NCBI GenBank assembly: GCA_964474905.1
Contig: CAYYUP010000002.1
Coordinates: forward strand, 124,001-188,000
Source of the DNA: JADJRG01 sp964474905
GTDB taxonomy: Bacteria; Myxococcota_A; Polyangia; Nannocystales; Nannocystaceae
Direction: 5' to 3'
Length of the DNA stretch: 64,000 bases
In this document: piece by piece, positions 45,841-57,470 of the stretch
Numbering within the stretch: position 1 is the stretch's first letter
How the letters are laid out: every line of letters begins with the position of its first letter
Made by a program: the position numbers and the translations under genes
Notes under the pieces: generated by a model
The model's input: only the letters and a program-made list of their open reading frames with translations
The model's database searches: none
What the model was told of the DNA's origin: nothing

Positions 45841-45882
45841 AAAGAAAGAGCGGGAGACTTGTGTCCCCCGCTCGGTTTCTTT
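45841..45882 (-). terminator. Rho-independent terminator of the MopE-like lipoprotein gene
   Basis: AAAGAAA-GAGCGGG (45841-45854) pairs with CCCGCTC-GG-TTTCTTT (45867-45882) with a two-base bulge. On the minus strand the stem ends in CTTTCTTTTGT, a good U-tract, 16 bases after the stop of the minus-strand gene. With the neighbouring palindrome it gives each convergent gene its own terminator. Confidence 0.8.
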
Positions 45883-45898
45883 TGGATCTGCCCGAGGG

Positions 45899-46702
45899 CT
45901 ATTTATTGTTGCCGACGTCGAGGGGCTGACCTGCCTTGACCTTTGCGGCTGCCTCGGCGGACAGGCAGTTGTCGTCGACCTTGTTGTTGCAATCGTCATC
46001 CAGGCCATTGCAGACCTCGGGCGTCTCTTTGATGTTTTGCAGGCATTGGATCTTGCCGCCGGTGCAGCTCATGACGCCTGGGCTGCAGACGCCGGTCTTG
46101 CCGGTGCTGCAGGCTTGGCCGATCCCGGGGAAGGTGCCTTCGTCGATCTCGCCGTTACAGTTGTTGTCGATGCCGTCGCAGACTTCGGGCTTGGAGGGCG
46201 GAGGAGGGGCGCTGCACTCAGTCTTGGCGCCATCTTTGGAGCAGTGCCAGACGCCTTGGGTCTTGCAGCTGCCGGTGCCGATGAAGCAGATCGCTCCGTC
46301 CCGCTCGAAGTCGTTGTCGACGATGCCGTCGCAGTCGTCGTCCAGGCGGTTGCAGAGTTCGTCGTGGGGCACGATCTCGGCCTCACAGCTGCCCCAGCGG
46401 GCACTGTCACCGCAGGTGTGGCTGCCTTGGTTGCAGACGCCACGCCCTGAGGTGCCCGGGGGGCCGCTGTAGCAGGGCTCTGCGGCGCCGGGCTTGCATT
46501 GCGCGGGCTTGCCAGATCCGGCGTTCTCGAGCTCATCGAGGAGGCGCTGTTTCTCTAGGTTTTGATCTGTGTTGGCGCAGGCGCCGATCGCCCCGCCCGA
46601 GACAAGACCGACAGCCAGGGTCAAGATGAGACGCAAGTCTCGCCGTTTCCGTGTGCCGATGCCGTGGGTGGGCTCTACAGGGGTTCCCATGGCCGAGAGC
46701 AT
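45899..46702 (-). CDS. Lipoprotein with MopE-type metal-binding motifs
   Basis: A 267-residue lipoprotein: basic N-region, hydrophobic core, lipobox GAIGAC, then a Cys-rich domain. Three MopE-like motifs are visible, CNRLDDDCDGIVDNDF, CDGIDNNCNGEIDEG and CNGLDDDCNNKVDDNC. These Asp/Asn-rich loops framed by cysteines bind calcium or copper in related proteins. Further paired cysteines (GVCNQGSHTC, GSCKTQGVWHC) suggest disulfides, consistent with export. An ATG at 46690 four codons downstream is equally possible as start. It is convergent with the giant TPR gene and divergent from lapA; GATATATAC near 46710-46722 could be part of a promoter. Confidence 0.85.
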   Translation of the reverse strand: MLSAMGTPVEPTHGIGTRKRRDLRLILTLAVGLVSGGAIGACANTDQNLEKQRLLDELENAGSGKPAQCKPGAAEPCYSGPPGTSGRGVCNQGSHTCGDSARWGSCEAEIVPHDELCNRLDDDCDGIVDNDFERDGAICFIGTGSCKTQGVWHCSKDGAKTECSAPPPPSKPEVCDGIDNNCNGEIDEGTFPGIGQACSTGKTGVCSPGVMSCTGGKIQCLQNIKETPEVCNGLDDDCNNKVDDNCLSAEAAAKVKAGQPLDVGNNK

Positions 46703-46732
46703 ACACCGCTTGATATATACTCCGCGAACTTC

Positions 46733-47182
46733 GTGTCGCTCTTGGGCAAAGCCTATCTTTCGGTGACCTTCGGTCTCTTCGTCGTTGGGCTCCTCTGGGC
46801 CTCTCTGACGATGCAGGAGAACGCGGCCTGGGTTGAAGTTGTGCTCTGGGTCCCACGCTTCGATTTTTTGGAGCCCTTCATTCGCCGACGCTACGAGGTC
46901 AACGTCGCCGCGTTGATGGCGGGCTGGGCGGTCGCTGGCGCGTTGATGGCGCTCTACGCGATCCGTCTACCCTTCAAAATTCGAGAGGCGGCAATTGCGC
47001 AAAGACGCAGGAGAGAGCTCGAGCGGGAGGTTTTGGCCCTGCGCACGTTGCCGCTGCGCCAGCGCGAGGAGGACGAGATCCTCGCCGCCGAGGCTCACAT
47101 CGAAGCGGGCTCCAAAAAGGTCATGATCGAGAAAATCGCGATCGACCGGCGGGCCGTCGGCGGGCGGAGGTTGGCACCATGA
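46733..47182 (+). CDS. lapA: LapA-domain membrane protein
   Basis: A 149-residue inner-membrane protein with two transmembrane helices (about residues 7-26 and 52-74) and a charged, coiled-coil-prone cytosolic tail (AQRRRRELEREVLALR). The phrase SLTMQENAAWVEV followed later by YEVNVAALMAGWAVAGAL resembles the DUF1049 (LapA) domain. The next gene is LapB-like, the same order as E. coli lapAB, where the pair controls lipopolysaccharide synthesis. I choose GTG at 46733 because the longer frame starts inside the divergent lipoprotein gene. The ATGA overlap at 47179 couples it to lapB. Confidence 0.75.
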   Translation: MSLLGKAYLSVTFGLFVVGLLWASLTMQENAAWVEVVLWVPRFDFLEPFIRRRYEVNVAALMAGWAVAGALMALYAIRLPFKIREAAIAQRRRRELEREVLALRTLPLRQREEDEILAAEAHIEAGSKKVMIEKIAIDRRAVGGRRLAP

Positions 47183-48357
47183 GTTACGTGCTGATAGGCC
47201 TCTTGGGGTTGGGTCTTGGGCTCGGCATCGCTTGGTGGCGTCTGGCGCCGCAGCGACGGGCGCTCGAGGGACTGACCCGGCGATCGCATGTTCTTTACGA
47301 GGTCGCCGAGGGTGATCTGGACAACGTCGCCAGTGAGCTCGAGGCGATCGCGGAGTCAGAGCCGGGGGACCCGACCGTCTTCCTCGCGCTCGCGGCTCTG
47401 GATCGTCGGCGTGGTCGAGTTGAGCGGGCAAAGGCGATCCACCGAACGGTACTCGCCTCTGCGGATCTGCCGGCGGAGTCGAGGGTCGCCGCGCTGGTCG
47501 GGCTCGGTCGTGATCTGCTGGCGCAGGGCAACGAGGAGGCGGCCGTCGGGGCTCTCTCCCGTGCGATCTCGTTGGCGCCGCGCTCGGTCGCCACTCTCGA
47601 AACCTTGGCTCGTGCGCTCGAACGGGCCGGTGCTTGGGAGCGGGCAGCGGCGGCCTGGGAGCGCCACGAGAAGCTTGTTGAGGGGCGGCGACGCCGGGAG
47701 AGTCGGATCGGTCGCGGTCATGCGATCGCCGGGCAGGCGATGGTCGCCTTGGGCGACGGTGATGACCGCAAGGCTCGCAAGTTGATCGAACGGGCGGTCG
47801 AGCTGGCCCCTGATAGTGGCCACGTCTGGTACGTGAAAGCGCGGGTTGAGTCGGCGATCGGGGCGGCCGCGGCCGCCCCTGAATCATGGCAGAGAGCCTG
47901 GGATCTGGCGCCTGGCGGCGCTCATTTGGTGGTGCCCGAGGCCTGGGATTGGGCGACCGCAGAGGCCTGCCAAGATGACCTTGTCGAGCGCATGCTCGCC
48001 AGCTTGCGGACTGCGAAGGAGCCCTCCTTGGTGGTTGCGTTGGCGGAGCGGGTAGCTCGCAAGCATCCCGATCAGGCGGCTCGAGCCCTTGCTCGGGTGG
48101 GCCCGGGTTCGGCATCAGCTGTGCTCACGTTGATCCGTCAGCGCCTCGCCCGGGGTCTCCGCGAGCAGGCCCGCGAGGCGGCGATGATCGACCTGGGAGC
48201 GCCCGCCGTGATCTGCCGCCGTTGCGCTGGGGCGATGCCTCGCTTCACCTTCCGCTGCAACGAATGTGGCGCATGGGACAGCGCGGCGGCTCTCGGTGAT
48301 CGAGCCGAAGTCGTCGCCGAGTCCGATCTTAGGAGTGCCGTTGACCTCTCTGCCTGA
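47179..48357 (+). CDS. lapB: LapB/YciM-like TPR protein with C-terminal rubredoxin-type metal site
   Basis: A 392-residue protein: one N-terminal transmembrane helix (SYVLIGLLGLGLGLGIAWW), TPR repeats through the middle, and a C-terminal metal knuckle with Cys346-x2-Cys349 and Cys360-x2-Cys363 (CRRC...CNECGAWDS). This is the architecture of LapB (YciM), which binds FtsH and sets LpxC levels, hence lipopolysaccharide amount, in E. coli. Coupling to a LapA-like gene supports the call. Sequence similarity outside the metal site is modest by eye, so function in this organism is inference. Its 3' end overlaps the next gene by 17 bp. Confidence 0.82.
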   Translation: MSYVLIGLLGLGLGLGIAWWRLAPQRRALEGLTRRSHVLYEVAEGDLDNVASELEAIAESEPGDPTVFLALAALDRRRGRVERAKAIHRTVLASADLPAESRVAALVGLGRDLLAQGNEEAAVGALSRAISLAPRSVATLETLARALERAGAWERAAAAWERHEKLVEGRRRRESRIGRGHAIAGQAMVALGDGDDRKARKLIERAVELAPDSGHVWYVKARVESAIGAAAAAPESWQRAWDLAPGGAHLVVPEAWDWATAEACQDDLVERMLASLRTAKEPSLVVALAERVARKHPDQAARALARVGPGSASAVLTLIRQRLARGLREQAREAAMIDLGAPAVICRRCAGAMPRFTFRCNECGAWDSAAALGDRAEVVAESDLRSAVDLSA

Positions 48358-49750
48358 TCAAACGACGACTCGCGGCAAGGGTCGCCGGGTCGAGAGTTTC
48401 TTTGCGCTCCTCCGCCGTTTCTCGCGGCTATGGGGCTTCGGGCTTTTCCTCGTATTCACGGTCTACCTCTTCCGCGAGGTGGTCGCGCCCTTCATCTTCG
48501 CCTTCGCGCTCTCCTATCTGCTCTCTCCGATCATCCGGCGCATGGCCCCCAAAATCGGTCGAGTGCTCTCGGTGTTGGTTGTCTATCTCGGCGTCTTTGC
48601 GGTCATCGGCGGATTTGTCGGCGTGCTCCTGCCGGCACTGATCCACGACTTTACGCGTCTCCGCGACAGCGCTCCCCAGATGATCACCTACGTCGACGAG
48701 AACGTCGTCCCGGAGGTGAGCGCCTGGATCGAGGATTCGTTCGGTCCTCTGGATGACGGCGAAGATGCTGAGGAGCTACCGCGTGGTGAGCTAGATGGGG
48801 TCAGGGATGCGTTCGCCGAGCCCTTTGGCCCGGATGTCGCCCCCTCGCGCCTGCGCACCCCACCGGCGGAACTCATCGCCACCCCGCGCGCCGATGGAAG
48901 CTGGCAGATAAGTCTCGAGGGCGTGCGCCTCAACATCGAAGAAACCGGTCACGGGAGCTGGACGATCGAGGCACCGAGCGGTGATGAGGGCAGCTTGGGC
49001 GACACGATGCGCAAGCTCGTGGCGACCAAGGGCAGCGAGTACACCGGCAGGATCGCCGAGGGATTGCGGGCGCTGATCAGCGGCGTGACCTCGTTTTTGA
49101 CCCGCCTGGTGATCACCTTCATGCTCGCCGCTTTCATCCTCATCGATCCGACGAGGATCTCCGGTTTTGTCCGCTCGCTGATCCCCTTCGCTTATCGCGA
49201 CGGCTTTGACGAACTCGTCGACGAGATCGACACGGGGCTCGCGGGTGTCATCCGCGGTCAGCTCCTGATCTGCTTGGTCAACGCGATCCTCACCTGGATC
49301 GGCCTGATGGTCGTCGGGGTGAAGTACGCCTTCTTGCTCGCGCTGGTCGCTGGTGTCTTCTCGCTGATCCCGATCTTTGGCACGATCATCTCGTCGATCC
49401 CGATCATGATCGTGGCGATGATCTCGGGCGAGCAGGGCCCCGCCTTTGGCCCACCCTTGCTGATGCTCGCCTGGATCTCGGGGATCCATCTTCTCGAGGC
49501 CAATGTCCTAAATCCGAAGATCATCGGCGACTCGGCGCATATGCACCCGGTGATCGTGGTCTTCGCGCTGCTCGCCGGCGAAAACCTCTACGGCCTCACC
49601 GGTGCGCTCTTGGCTGTGCCTGCGGCGAGCGTCGTCCAGACCCTCTACCTCTACGCGCTGCGCCGCTCCGAGGTCTTCCAGCGCGGTAGCTCGCCGGAGT
49701 CGTCGGCGGTGGCGGCTTTCCAGGGCGATGAGGGCGACGAGCAGGGCTGA
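48341..49750 (+). CDS. AI-2E family transporter-like membrane protein (second copy)
   Basis: A 469-residue multi-pass membrane protein with the AI-2E family features LFREVVAPFIFAFALSYLLSP near the start, and GVFSLIPIFGTIISSIP and LEANVLNPKIIGDSAHMHP near the end. A long soluble insertion (about residues 125-230, rich in Asp/Glu and Pro) separates the first helices from the core, which the first copy at 24154 lacks. I choose TTG at 48341 because AGGAG lies five bases upstream; GTG at 48335 and an ATG at 48266 are alternatives. It overlaps lapB, so it may belong to the same transcript. The substrate is unknown. Confidence 0.86.
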   Translation: MTSLPDQTTTRGKGRRVESFFALLRRFSRLWGFGLFLVFTVYLFREVVAPFIFAFALSYLLSPIIRRMAPKIGRVLSVLVVYLGVFAVIGGFVGVLLPALIHDFTRLRDSAPQMITYVDENVVPEVSAWIEDSFGPLDDGEDAEELPRGELDGVRDAFAEPFGPDVAPSRLRTPPAELIATPRADGSWQISLEGVRLNIEETGHGSWTIEAPSGDEGSLGDTMRKLVATKGSEYTGRIAEGLRALISGVTSFLTRLVITFMLAAFILIDPTRISGFVRSLIPFAYRDGFDELVDEIDTGLAGVIRGQLLICLVNAILTWIGLMVVGVKYAFLLALVAGVFSLIPIFGTIISSIPIMIVAMISGEQGPAFGPPLLMLAWISGIHLLEANVLNPKIIGDSAHMHPVIVVFALLAGENLYGLTGALLAVPAASVVQTLYLYALRRSEVFQRGSSPESSAVAAFQGDEGDEQG

Positions 49751-49786
49751 GTTCGCGTCCCGTGCGGGCGTGGTAGAACCAGCGCC

Positions 49787-52597
<2,811 letters not shown>

Positions 52598-52606
52598 GTT
52601 AGGGCG

Positions 52607-53896
52607 ATGGTCAAAGCTCAGGTGAGAACTCCAGAGACGCCGGAGGCCGCTGCCGCACTGCTGGCGGTTCTACCCCTGCCTGCCGAAATCCGGCGTGTCG
52701 CCGAGGTCCTGCACGATGCCGGTCATGACGTCGTACTGGTGGGCGGTGCCGTTCGCGATTGCCTGCTCGGGCGTGTGCACGGCGATTGGGACCTCGCGAG
52801 TTCGGCAACTCCGGACGAGGTCATCCGTCTCTTTCGCCGGACCGTGCCGACGGGCATCGAGCACGGCACCGTGACCGTGATCTGCGGCCGTGGGGACGAT
52901 CGTGTGACCACCGAGATCACGACCTTTCGCGGTGAGGGCGAGTACATCGATGGCCGTCGACCGGCTGAGGTCCGCTTTCTCCGGGCCCTCGCAGAGGACC
53001 TCGCGCGTCGCGATTTTACGATCAACGCGATGGCCTGGAACCCGCTCACAGGTGTCTTTACGGACCTCTTTGGCGGCCTCGATGATCTGCGATCCGGCAC
53101 AATTAGGGCGGTCGGTGTGGCGGCGACGCGCTTCGCCGAGGATGGCCTGCGAGCGATGCGAGCAGTTCGCTTTTGTGCGGCGCTCGGCTACTCACTCGAG
53201 CCGGCAACCGTCGCTGCGATCGGCGGTGCGCTCGATACTCTCGACCAGGTGAGCCGCGAGCGGGTGCAGGTCGAACTCATCAAGCTACTGGCCTCGCCGC
53301 GACCTTCGCTTGGGCTCAGGCCGATGGTCGAGACTTCGATGTGGGGGCGGGTGCTCGCCGATTATGAGAGTGCGGGGGTCGAGGCGGCGATCGTCGCTGT
53401 GGACGCTCTGCCGGCGGATCCTCGGCTTCGCCTGGCTCGTCTGCTCTGGCCCCTGCGCGGGCGTGTGCGGGTGATCGAAGGGGTGCTCGACGATCGCTTG
53501 CGGCCCAGCCGAGAGGATCGCTCGTATTTGCTTGTGCTCTGCCGGGCCACCAACGAGGCACTCGCGGATCTCGAAGAACCCGCCGCGATTCGCCGGGCAG
53601 TGGCGGCGATCGGTCGTCGGCATCTCGCGGATGTGCTGGCGATCCTCGAGGTTGAGGCCGAGCAGAGGTCGCGGATCGAGACTGCGATCAGGGACGCTGC
53701 GCTGACGGTTGGTGAACTCGAGATCCGCGCTCGCGATCTGATCGCGGCAGGTCTTGTGCGACCGGGGCCGATCATCGGTCGCCTGCTCCGGGGACTTTTG
53801 CAGTGGGTTTTCGACGAGCCATCACGAAACCAGGGGCCGCTCCTGTTAGCAGAGGCGACACGTCGTCTTCGCGACGGTGCGGATCTGGTCAACTAG
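52607..53896 (+). CDS. cca: CCA tRNA nucleotidyltransferase / poly(A) polymerase family protein
   Basis: A 429-residue class II nucleotidyltransferase. The head domain has LVGGAVRDCLLGR, the catalytic carboxylates Asp60 and Asp62 in HGDWDLASSATP, TGIEHGTVTV, and the template motif RRDFTINAMAW. The neck region with the EDGLRAMRAVRFCAALGYSLE segment follows. A CCA-adding enzyme, which completes the 3' end of tRNAs, is the most likely function; a poly(A) polymerase is the alternative within the family. No HD phosphohydrolase motif is evident in the C-terminal part. It starts ten bases after the polA stop. Confidence 0.88.
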   Translation: MVKAQVRTPETPEAAAALLAVLPLPAEIRRVAEVLHDAGHDVVLVGGAVRDCLLGRVHGDWDLASSATPDEVIRLFRRTVPTGIEHGTVTVICGRGDDRVTTEITTFRGEGEYIDGRRPAEVRFLRALAEDLARRDFTINAMAWNPLTGVFTDLFGGLDDLRSGTIRAVGVAATRFAEDGLRAMRAVRFCAALGYSLEPATVAAIGGALDTLDQVSRERVQVELIKLLASPRPSLGLRPMVETSMWGRVLADYESAGVEAAIVAVDALPADPRLRLARLLWPLRGRVRVIEGVLDDRLRPSREDRSYLLVLCRATNEALADLEEPAAIRRAVAAIGRRHLADVLAILEVEAEQRSRIETAIRDAALTVGELEIRARDLIAAGLVRPGPIIGRLLRGLLQWVFDEPSRNQGPLLLAEATRRLRDGADLVN

Positions 53897-53927
53897 TCAG
53901 ATCGCTGGCGACAGAGGGCGGGATCCA

Positions 53928-55616
53928 CTAGAGGCCTTCGAGGTGGGCTCGCTGCACGATCCGAGCGTCGAGAGTGACGTAGCCCCGATCCCCGCGGACC
54001 AGGCGGATCGGCCGCAACTCGACGCTTAGAAGGCGTTCTTCGCTGAGCTGGAGGAGTTCGTCCAAGCGGAGAAAGAGCGCTGCGAGCACTCGCACGTCGG
54101 GGTCGCTCCGGCGGCGCATTGCCGGCACGGGCACTCTGGTGAGGATCGCATTTGCCAGGAGCAGGGCATCGATCTCGCTAAGTGGGGAGGCGACGAGCAC
54201 CTGCTCCTGCGGTGCCTGGAGGCCGATGGGTCGCCCGTAGAGTGCAATCTCGCCGGAGTCCAAGCGGACTGCGCCGCACTGCAGCTCGAGGCCCTCTTCG
54301 ATCTGCTCTGCGACCAACACGCCGTCGATGTGGGCGGCTGGGGCTTTGTTCTCGACGCTCGAGATGATCGACGCGTAGGCCCGCCGGACGGAGGCCGCTG
54401 TCTTAAGGTCGAGGACGACAGCACCGAGCTCACGCTTGCGGCGGAGGTCGGGGCTGACGGCCTTAAGGACCACTGGAAAGCCGATTTGTTCGGCGAAGCT
54501 CGCCGCACCGCTCGCCGAAGAGGCGACCGCCTGGCGGGTGACCTCGATGCCAAAACCGTGCAGGACCACCTTGCTCTCGTGCTCAGAGAGTACTTCGCCG
54601 GCCCCGCGCAGCACCTCGAGGCTGCGCTCATGACCGGCTGGATCGGCGCTGGAGAAGTCCTGCTCGCTGCGCTCTTGCACGAGTTTGAGACAACGGCGCT
54701 GGCGGAGCAGGGTTCTTTGGGCGAGGTAGGCAGCGCCCGCGTCGGAGCCGTAGAGGGCGGGCAGGGGGGCTTCCATACCCGGGGTTGCACCCGTTAGCGG
54801 CAGCGCCCGTCGGGCTTGGATCCAGCGGCTGCGCAGTGCCTCTGAGGCGCTGTGTGTGTCGGAGTCGGAGTCGGAATACGTGTCCTGCTTGGGGCCGCGC
54901 AGGATCGCCGCTAGCACCGTCGCCGATGGGTACACAGGTCCACTTGTGCGTTCGAGGGCATGGGCAGCGACCGCTGCTCCGAGCGTGGGGTGGCGTGGCT
55001 GGTCGATACGGGGCGGATCGATGCCGAGCGGCACCAGCAGGTGTCGCGTGGCGTCGGCGATCTCGAGGTTGCGAACCCATTGCGACCAGCGGATGTCGAG
55101 CGCTGTCGCGTGCACAAAACCGACGGCTCGAAGCGCCTGTGGATTCGAGAGCCAGGTGACGAGCCAGGTGGGTGTTGGCGCCAGGCCAAGGCCGAGCGCC
55201 TGGGGGCCAAGTTCGCGGGTAAGCTCCGCCAGACCGCCGCGCTCCGGGGCGCAGATCAGGAGTTTGCCATCGCCGACCAGGAGTGTCGCCGCCGGGCCCA
55301 GAAGAGCGCACTCGGGGATGCGGGCGAGGCCTGCGGCCATCTCATCATCGACATCACCGGTGACCACCAAAAGCGCCGGGGGATGCTCGCGGAGGGCCCG
55401 GAGGAGGCTCGGACGGGGTCTGTGAATGGCGACGATCGTCGGCGCCGGAAGCTCTCGAAGGCGCCCCGCCAAGGCCGCGTCGGCGATGGTTTCGACTGTC
55501 TTAAGGCGCAGGTTACCTGAGGCGACAGAGGCATCGGTCGCGACGATCGCCCCCTGGGGACTGGCGTCGGCACAGAGGAGCCCGAGGGCTCGGGCTAGGC
55601 CAGTGTCAGCTTCCAC
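53928..55616 (-). CDS. Acetate-CoA ligase (NDP-forming)-like protein with ATP-grasp domain
   Basis: A 562-residue protein. The C-terminal half is the ATP-grasp-type subunit of NDP-forming acyl-CoA synthetases: LSEHESKVVLHGFGIEVTR, FPVVLKAVSPDLRRKRELGAV, GVLVAEQIEEGLELQCGAV. The N-terminal half should hold the CoA-binding and ligase domains but is divergent; I see no clear catalytic His motif or Rossmann glycine signature. So the full acyl-CoA ligase reaction is uncertain. An Asp-Ser repeat linker (coded by GTCGGA units) separates the halves. Its ATG at 55616 lies inside the end of the ETF-like gene (22-bp overlap), so the two are translationally coupled. Confidence 0.78.
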   Translation of the reverse strand: MEADTGLARALGLLCADASPQGAIVATDASVASGNLRLKTVETIADAALAGRLRELPAPTIVAIHRPRPSLLRALREHPPALLVVTGDVDDEMAAGLARIPECALLGPAATLLVGDGKLLICAPERGGLAELTRELGPQALGLGLAPTPTWLVTWLSNPQALRAVGFVHATALDIRWSQWVRNLEIADATRHLLVPLGIDPPRIDQPRHPTLGAAVAAHALERTSGPVYPSATVLAAILRGPKQDTYSDSDSDTHSASEALRSRWIQARRALPLTGATPGMEAPLPALYGSDAGAAYLAQRTLLRQRRCLKLVQERSEQDFSSADPAGHERSLEVLRGAGEVLSEHESKVVLHGFGIEVTRQAVASSASGAASFAEQIGFPVVLKAVSPDLRRKRELGAVVLDLKTAASVRRAYASIISSVENKAPAAHIDGVLVAEQIEEGLELQCGAVRLDSGEIALYGRPIGLQAPQEQVLVASPLSEIDALLLANAILTRVPVPAMRRRSDPDVRVLAALFLRLDELLQLSEERLLSVELRPIRLVRGDRGYVTLDARIVQRAHLEGL

Positions 55617-56404
55617 ATCTCGCTGTGTAGTTGCTTGATCGCCTCTGGCCAGATCCCCGGGAGGACCCAGTCAGCCATCGACCAATTGGGGTGGAAGCGC
55701 GGTGAAATCCCGGGGAAGAGGAGCAGGCGGATCGCGGGCGAGCGCTGCTTGGTAGTGGGGGGCGGTGCGCTCGGGTCGGTCGATAGCCAGAGCACCGTGC
55801 CGCGCTCTAGACCGGGCACCATGTCAGCGGCGATCGGGCTCGCGCCCAGGGACTTAAGGCTCGATTTGGTGAACGAGTCCAGATCTTCGGGGGCGACGTA
55901 CCAGAGCGGCTTCGATGCGGGGGCGTCGACGTCGAGGGCCCACGGCGCCAGCTCGATGTCACTCGCGTCGCTCTCGATGTCTGCGTCGAGCACGGTCGGC
56001 AGGTCGTACCAGGGCAGGGCACCGGCGATGATGCCGGAGACCAGATCCTCGCTGTTCCACTCGGGTTGGGGCTCGTGCAGCCAGTGCGGGGTCGCGTCTC
56101 CGCCTTGGATCTTGCCGGCGATCGCGACGCCCTCATCTGTCCAAGGGACCAGGATAAGGCCGGGGTTGAGGCGCTCTTGCAGGGTATCTAGGCCGGAGTT
56201 CCCAGCGAAGAGCAGATTGTCGGCGCCAAAGCGGCCAGTCGCGCGGCTCACCTTGTAGTTGGCCTTGCCCGCGTCACCGCGACAGATCGCAGTCACTGTT
56301 GCGCCGAACTCAGAGCCGAGATCGCGGGCGAGACAGAGCGCGAGGCTGCTTGCCGGATGGATGCCGTGCGGGGTTCGTTGGACGTAGACCAGGATGTGCG
56401 CCAT
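55595..56404 (-). CDS. ETF alpha N-domain-like protein
   Basis: A 269-residue protein whose start (MAHILVYVQRTPHGIHPASSLALCLARDLGSEF) resembles the N-terminal domain of electron transfer flavoprotein subunits, with later GADNLLFAGN and NPGLILVPW. The typical C-terminal FAD-binding segment of ETF alpha is not visible. It could be a diverged nucleotide-binding relative. It sits between the DUF507 gene (stop and start overlap by one base, TAATG) and the ACS-like gene (22-bp overlap), so the three are one transcription unit. Function is unknown. Confidence 0.6.
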   Translation of the reverse strand: MAHILVYVQRTPHGIHPASSLALCLARDLGSEFGATVTAICRGDAGKANYKVSRATGRFGADNLLFAGNSGLDTLQERLNPGLILVPWTDEGVAIAGKIQGGDATPHWLHEPQPEWNSEDLVSGIIAGALPWYDLPTVLDADIESDASDIELAPWALDVDAPASKPLWYVAPEDLDSFTKSSLKSLGASPIAADMVPGLERGTVLWLSTDPSAPPPTTKQRSPAIRLLLFPGISPRFHPNWSMADWVLPGIWPEAIKQLHSEMWKLTLA

Positions 56405-56916
56405 TACTCGAGTCCGTGCTTGCGTTTCACCATTTCGAGCTGCTTTTGGTACTCGATCTCAAACGCCTCGGTGTTGTCGGAGAGGTGCTTGAGGTGGAGC
56501 CTGACCTCGCGGTCGACGTCTTCGTCGGCCTGCATGTAGCGGCGGAGTACGTCGCGGATCTTGCGGCGGAGGGTCGCGTCGTCGACATAGACCTCATCGA
56601 CGTGCTGCGACTGCATGAAGAGCTCGATCATCTGGTTGGTGATCCACTGTACGCTATCGTCGCCGAGCGAGAAGTCTTGGGCTTCGGCCAGCTGTCGCTT
56701 GGTGCGGTATAGCTCAGAGTAGGGCAGACCACGCTGCTCGAGGATGTCCTTCGCGGCCTCGGTGATTTCGCGATCCTTGCGACGGTACTCTTTGAGCACG
56801 GACTCGGTGTCGGCCTTGAACTCCTCGCGGTTGCTCACCTCGATGTCACCGGGATCGATGAGCGCTCGGGCGATGGCATCGCGGATGGTCGAGACTTTAT
56901 TAGCGTAGAGGCGCAT
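56404..56916 (-). CDS. DUF507 family protein
   Basis: A 170-residue helical, highly charged protein matching the DUF507 pattern: MRLYANKVSTIRDAIARALID at the start, SVLKEYRRKDREI and GLPYSELYRTKRQLAEA in the middle. It has no signal peptide, membrane segment or cysteine. The ATG at 56916 begins the conserved sequence; the frame is open further upstream, antisense to the NUDIX gene, without similarity. The family function is unknown to me. It is the first gene of the three-gene minus-strand unit ending at 53928. Confidence 0.8.
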   Translation of the reverse strand: MRLYANKVSTIRDAIARALIDPGDIEVSNREEFKADTESVLKEYRRKDREITEAAKDILEQRGLPYSELYRTKRQLAEAQDFSLGDDSVQWITNQMIELFMQSQHVDEVYVDDATLRRKIRDVLRRYMQADEDVDREVRLHLKHLSDNTEAFEIEYQKQLEMVKRKHGLE

Positions 56917-56977
56917 AGGCTGGCCGGAGGATAGGCGCTGCTTCTCGAAGCGTCCAGCTTGCGCTATTCCCCTGTCG

Positions 56978-57454
56978 ATGATTGCCGAGCAGCCTCGCCT
57001 CCTGGTGGTCGCCGCGTTGGTCTGGCTCGATCCGGGTCGACTGCTATTCCAGCGCAGGGGGCTGCGAGCGAGCCATGGCGCTGGCATGCTCGAGTTTCCC
57101 GGCGGCAAGGTCGAGCCTGGAGAAGCCCCTACTGCGGCTCTTGCTCGGGAACTGGTCGAGGAGTGGGGGCCGAAGGCCAGTGTTTTGCACGTCGGTCCGA
57201 TCGCCGAGGTACTGCACCACAAATACGCCGCGCCAGGGCCCGAAGTGGTGCTCCTGCTCTATCACGTACGGGGGGCGGCGCTCGTTGCGCATGGCCCGTG
57301 GGAGGCATTGTTGACCCCTGAAGAGGGAGTTACGCTGCACGAATCCGTGCTCGCGGATCTTGTTGCGCCGGCATTTCTCGCCGCGGACAGGGCCCTCATC
57401 ACCCGCCTTGCCTGTCGGCAACTCGCCTGCCCCTGGGCTCTGCGCTCGTCGTGA
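56978..57454 (+). CDS. NUDIX hydrolase (MutT-like)
   Basis: A 158-residue NUDIX protein. The complete box GGKVEPGE...RELVEEWG fits G-x5-E-x7-R-E-U-x-E-E-x-G-U. The LLFQRRGLRASHGAGMLEFPGGK context is like 8-oxo-dGTP pyrophosphatases of the MutT type, so nucleotide sanitising is the likely role. The ATG at 56978 is near the start of the first strand. It is divergent from the DUF507 gene and convergent with the JAMM peptidase gene. The loose C-terminal 25 residues are poorly conserved. Confidence 0.87.
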   Translation: MIAEQPRLLVVAALVWLDPGRLLFQRRGLRASHGAGMLEFPGGKVEPGEAPTAALARELVEEWGPKASVLHVGPIAEVLHHKYAAPGPEVVLLLYHVRGAALVAHGPWEALLTPEEGVTLHESVLADLVAPAFLAADRALITRLACRQLACPWALRSS

Positions 57455-57470
57455 TCTTCGCCACAGCGAG

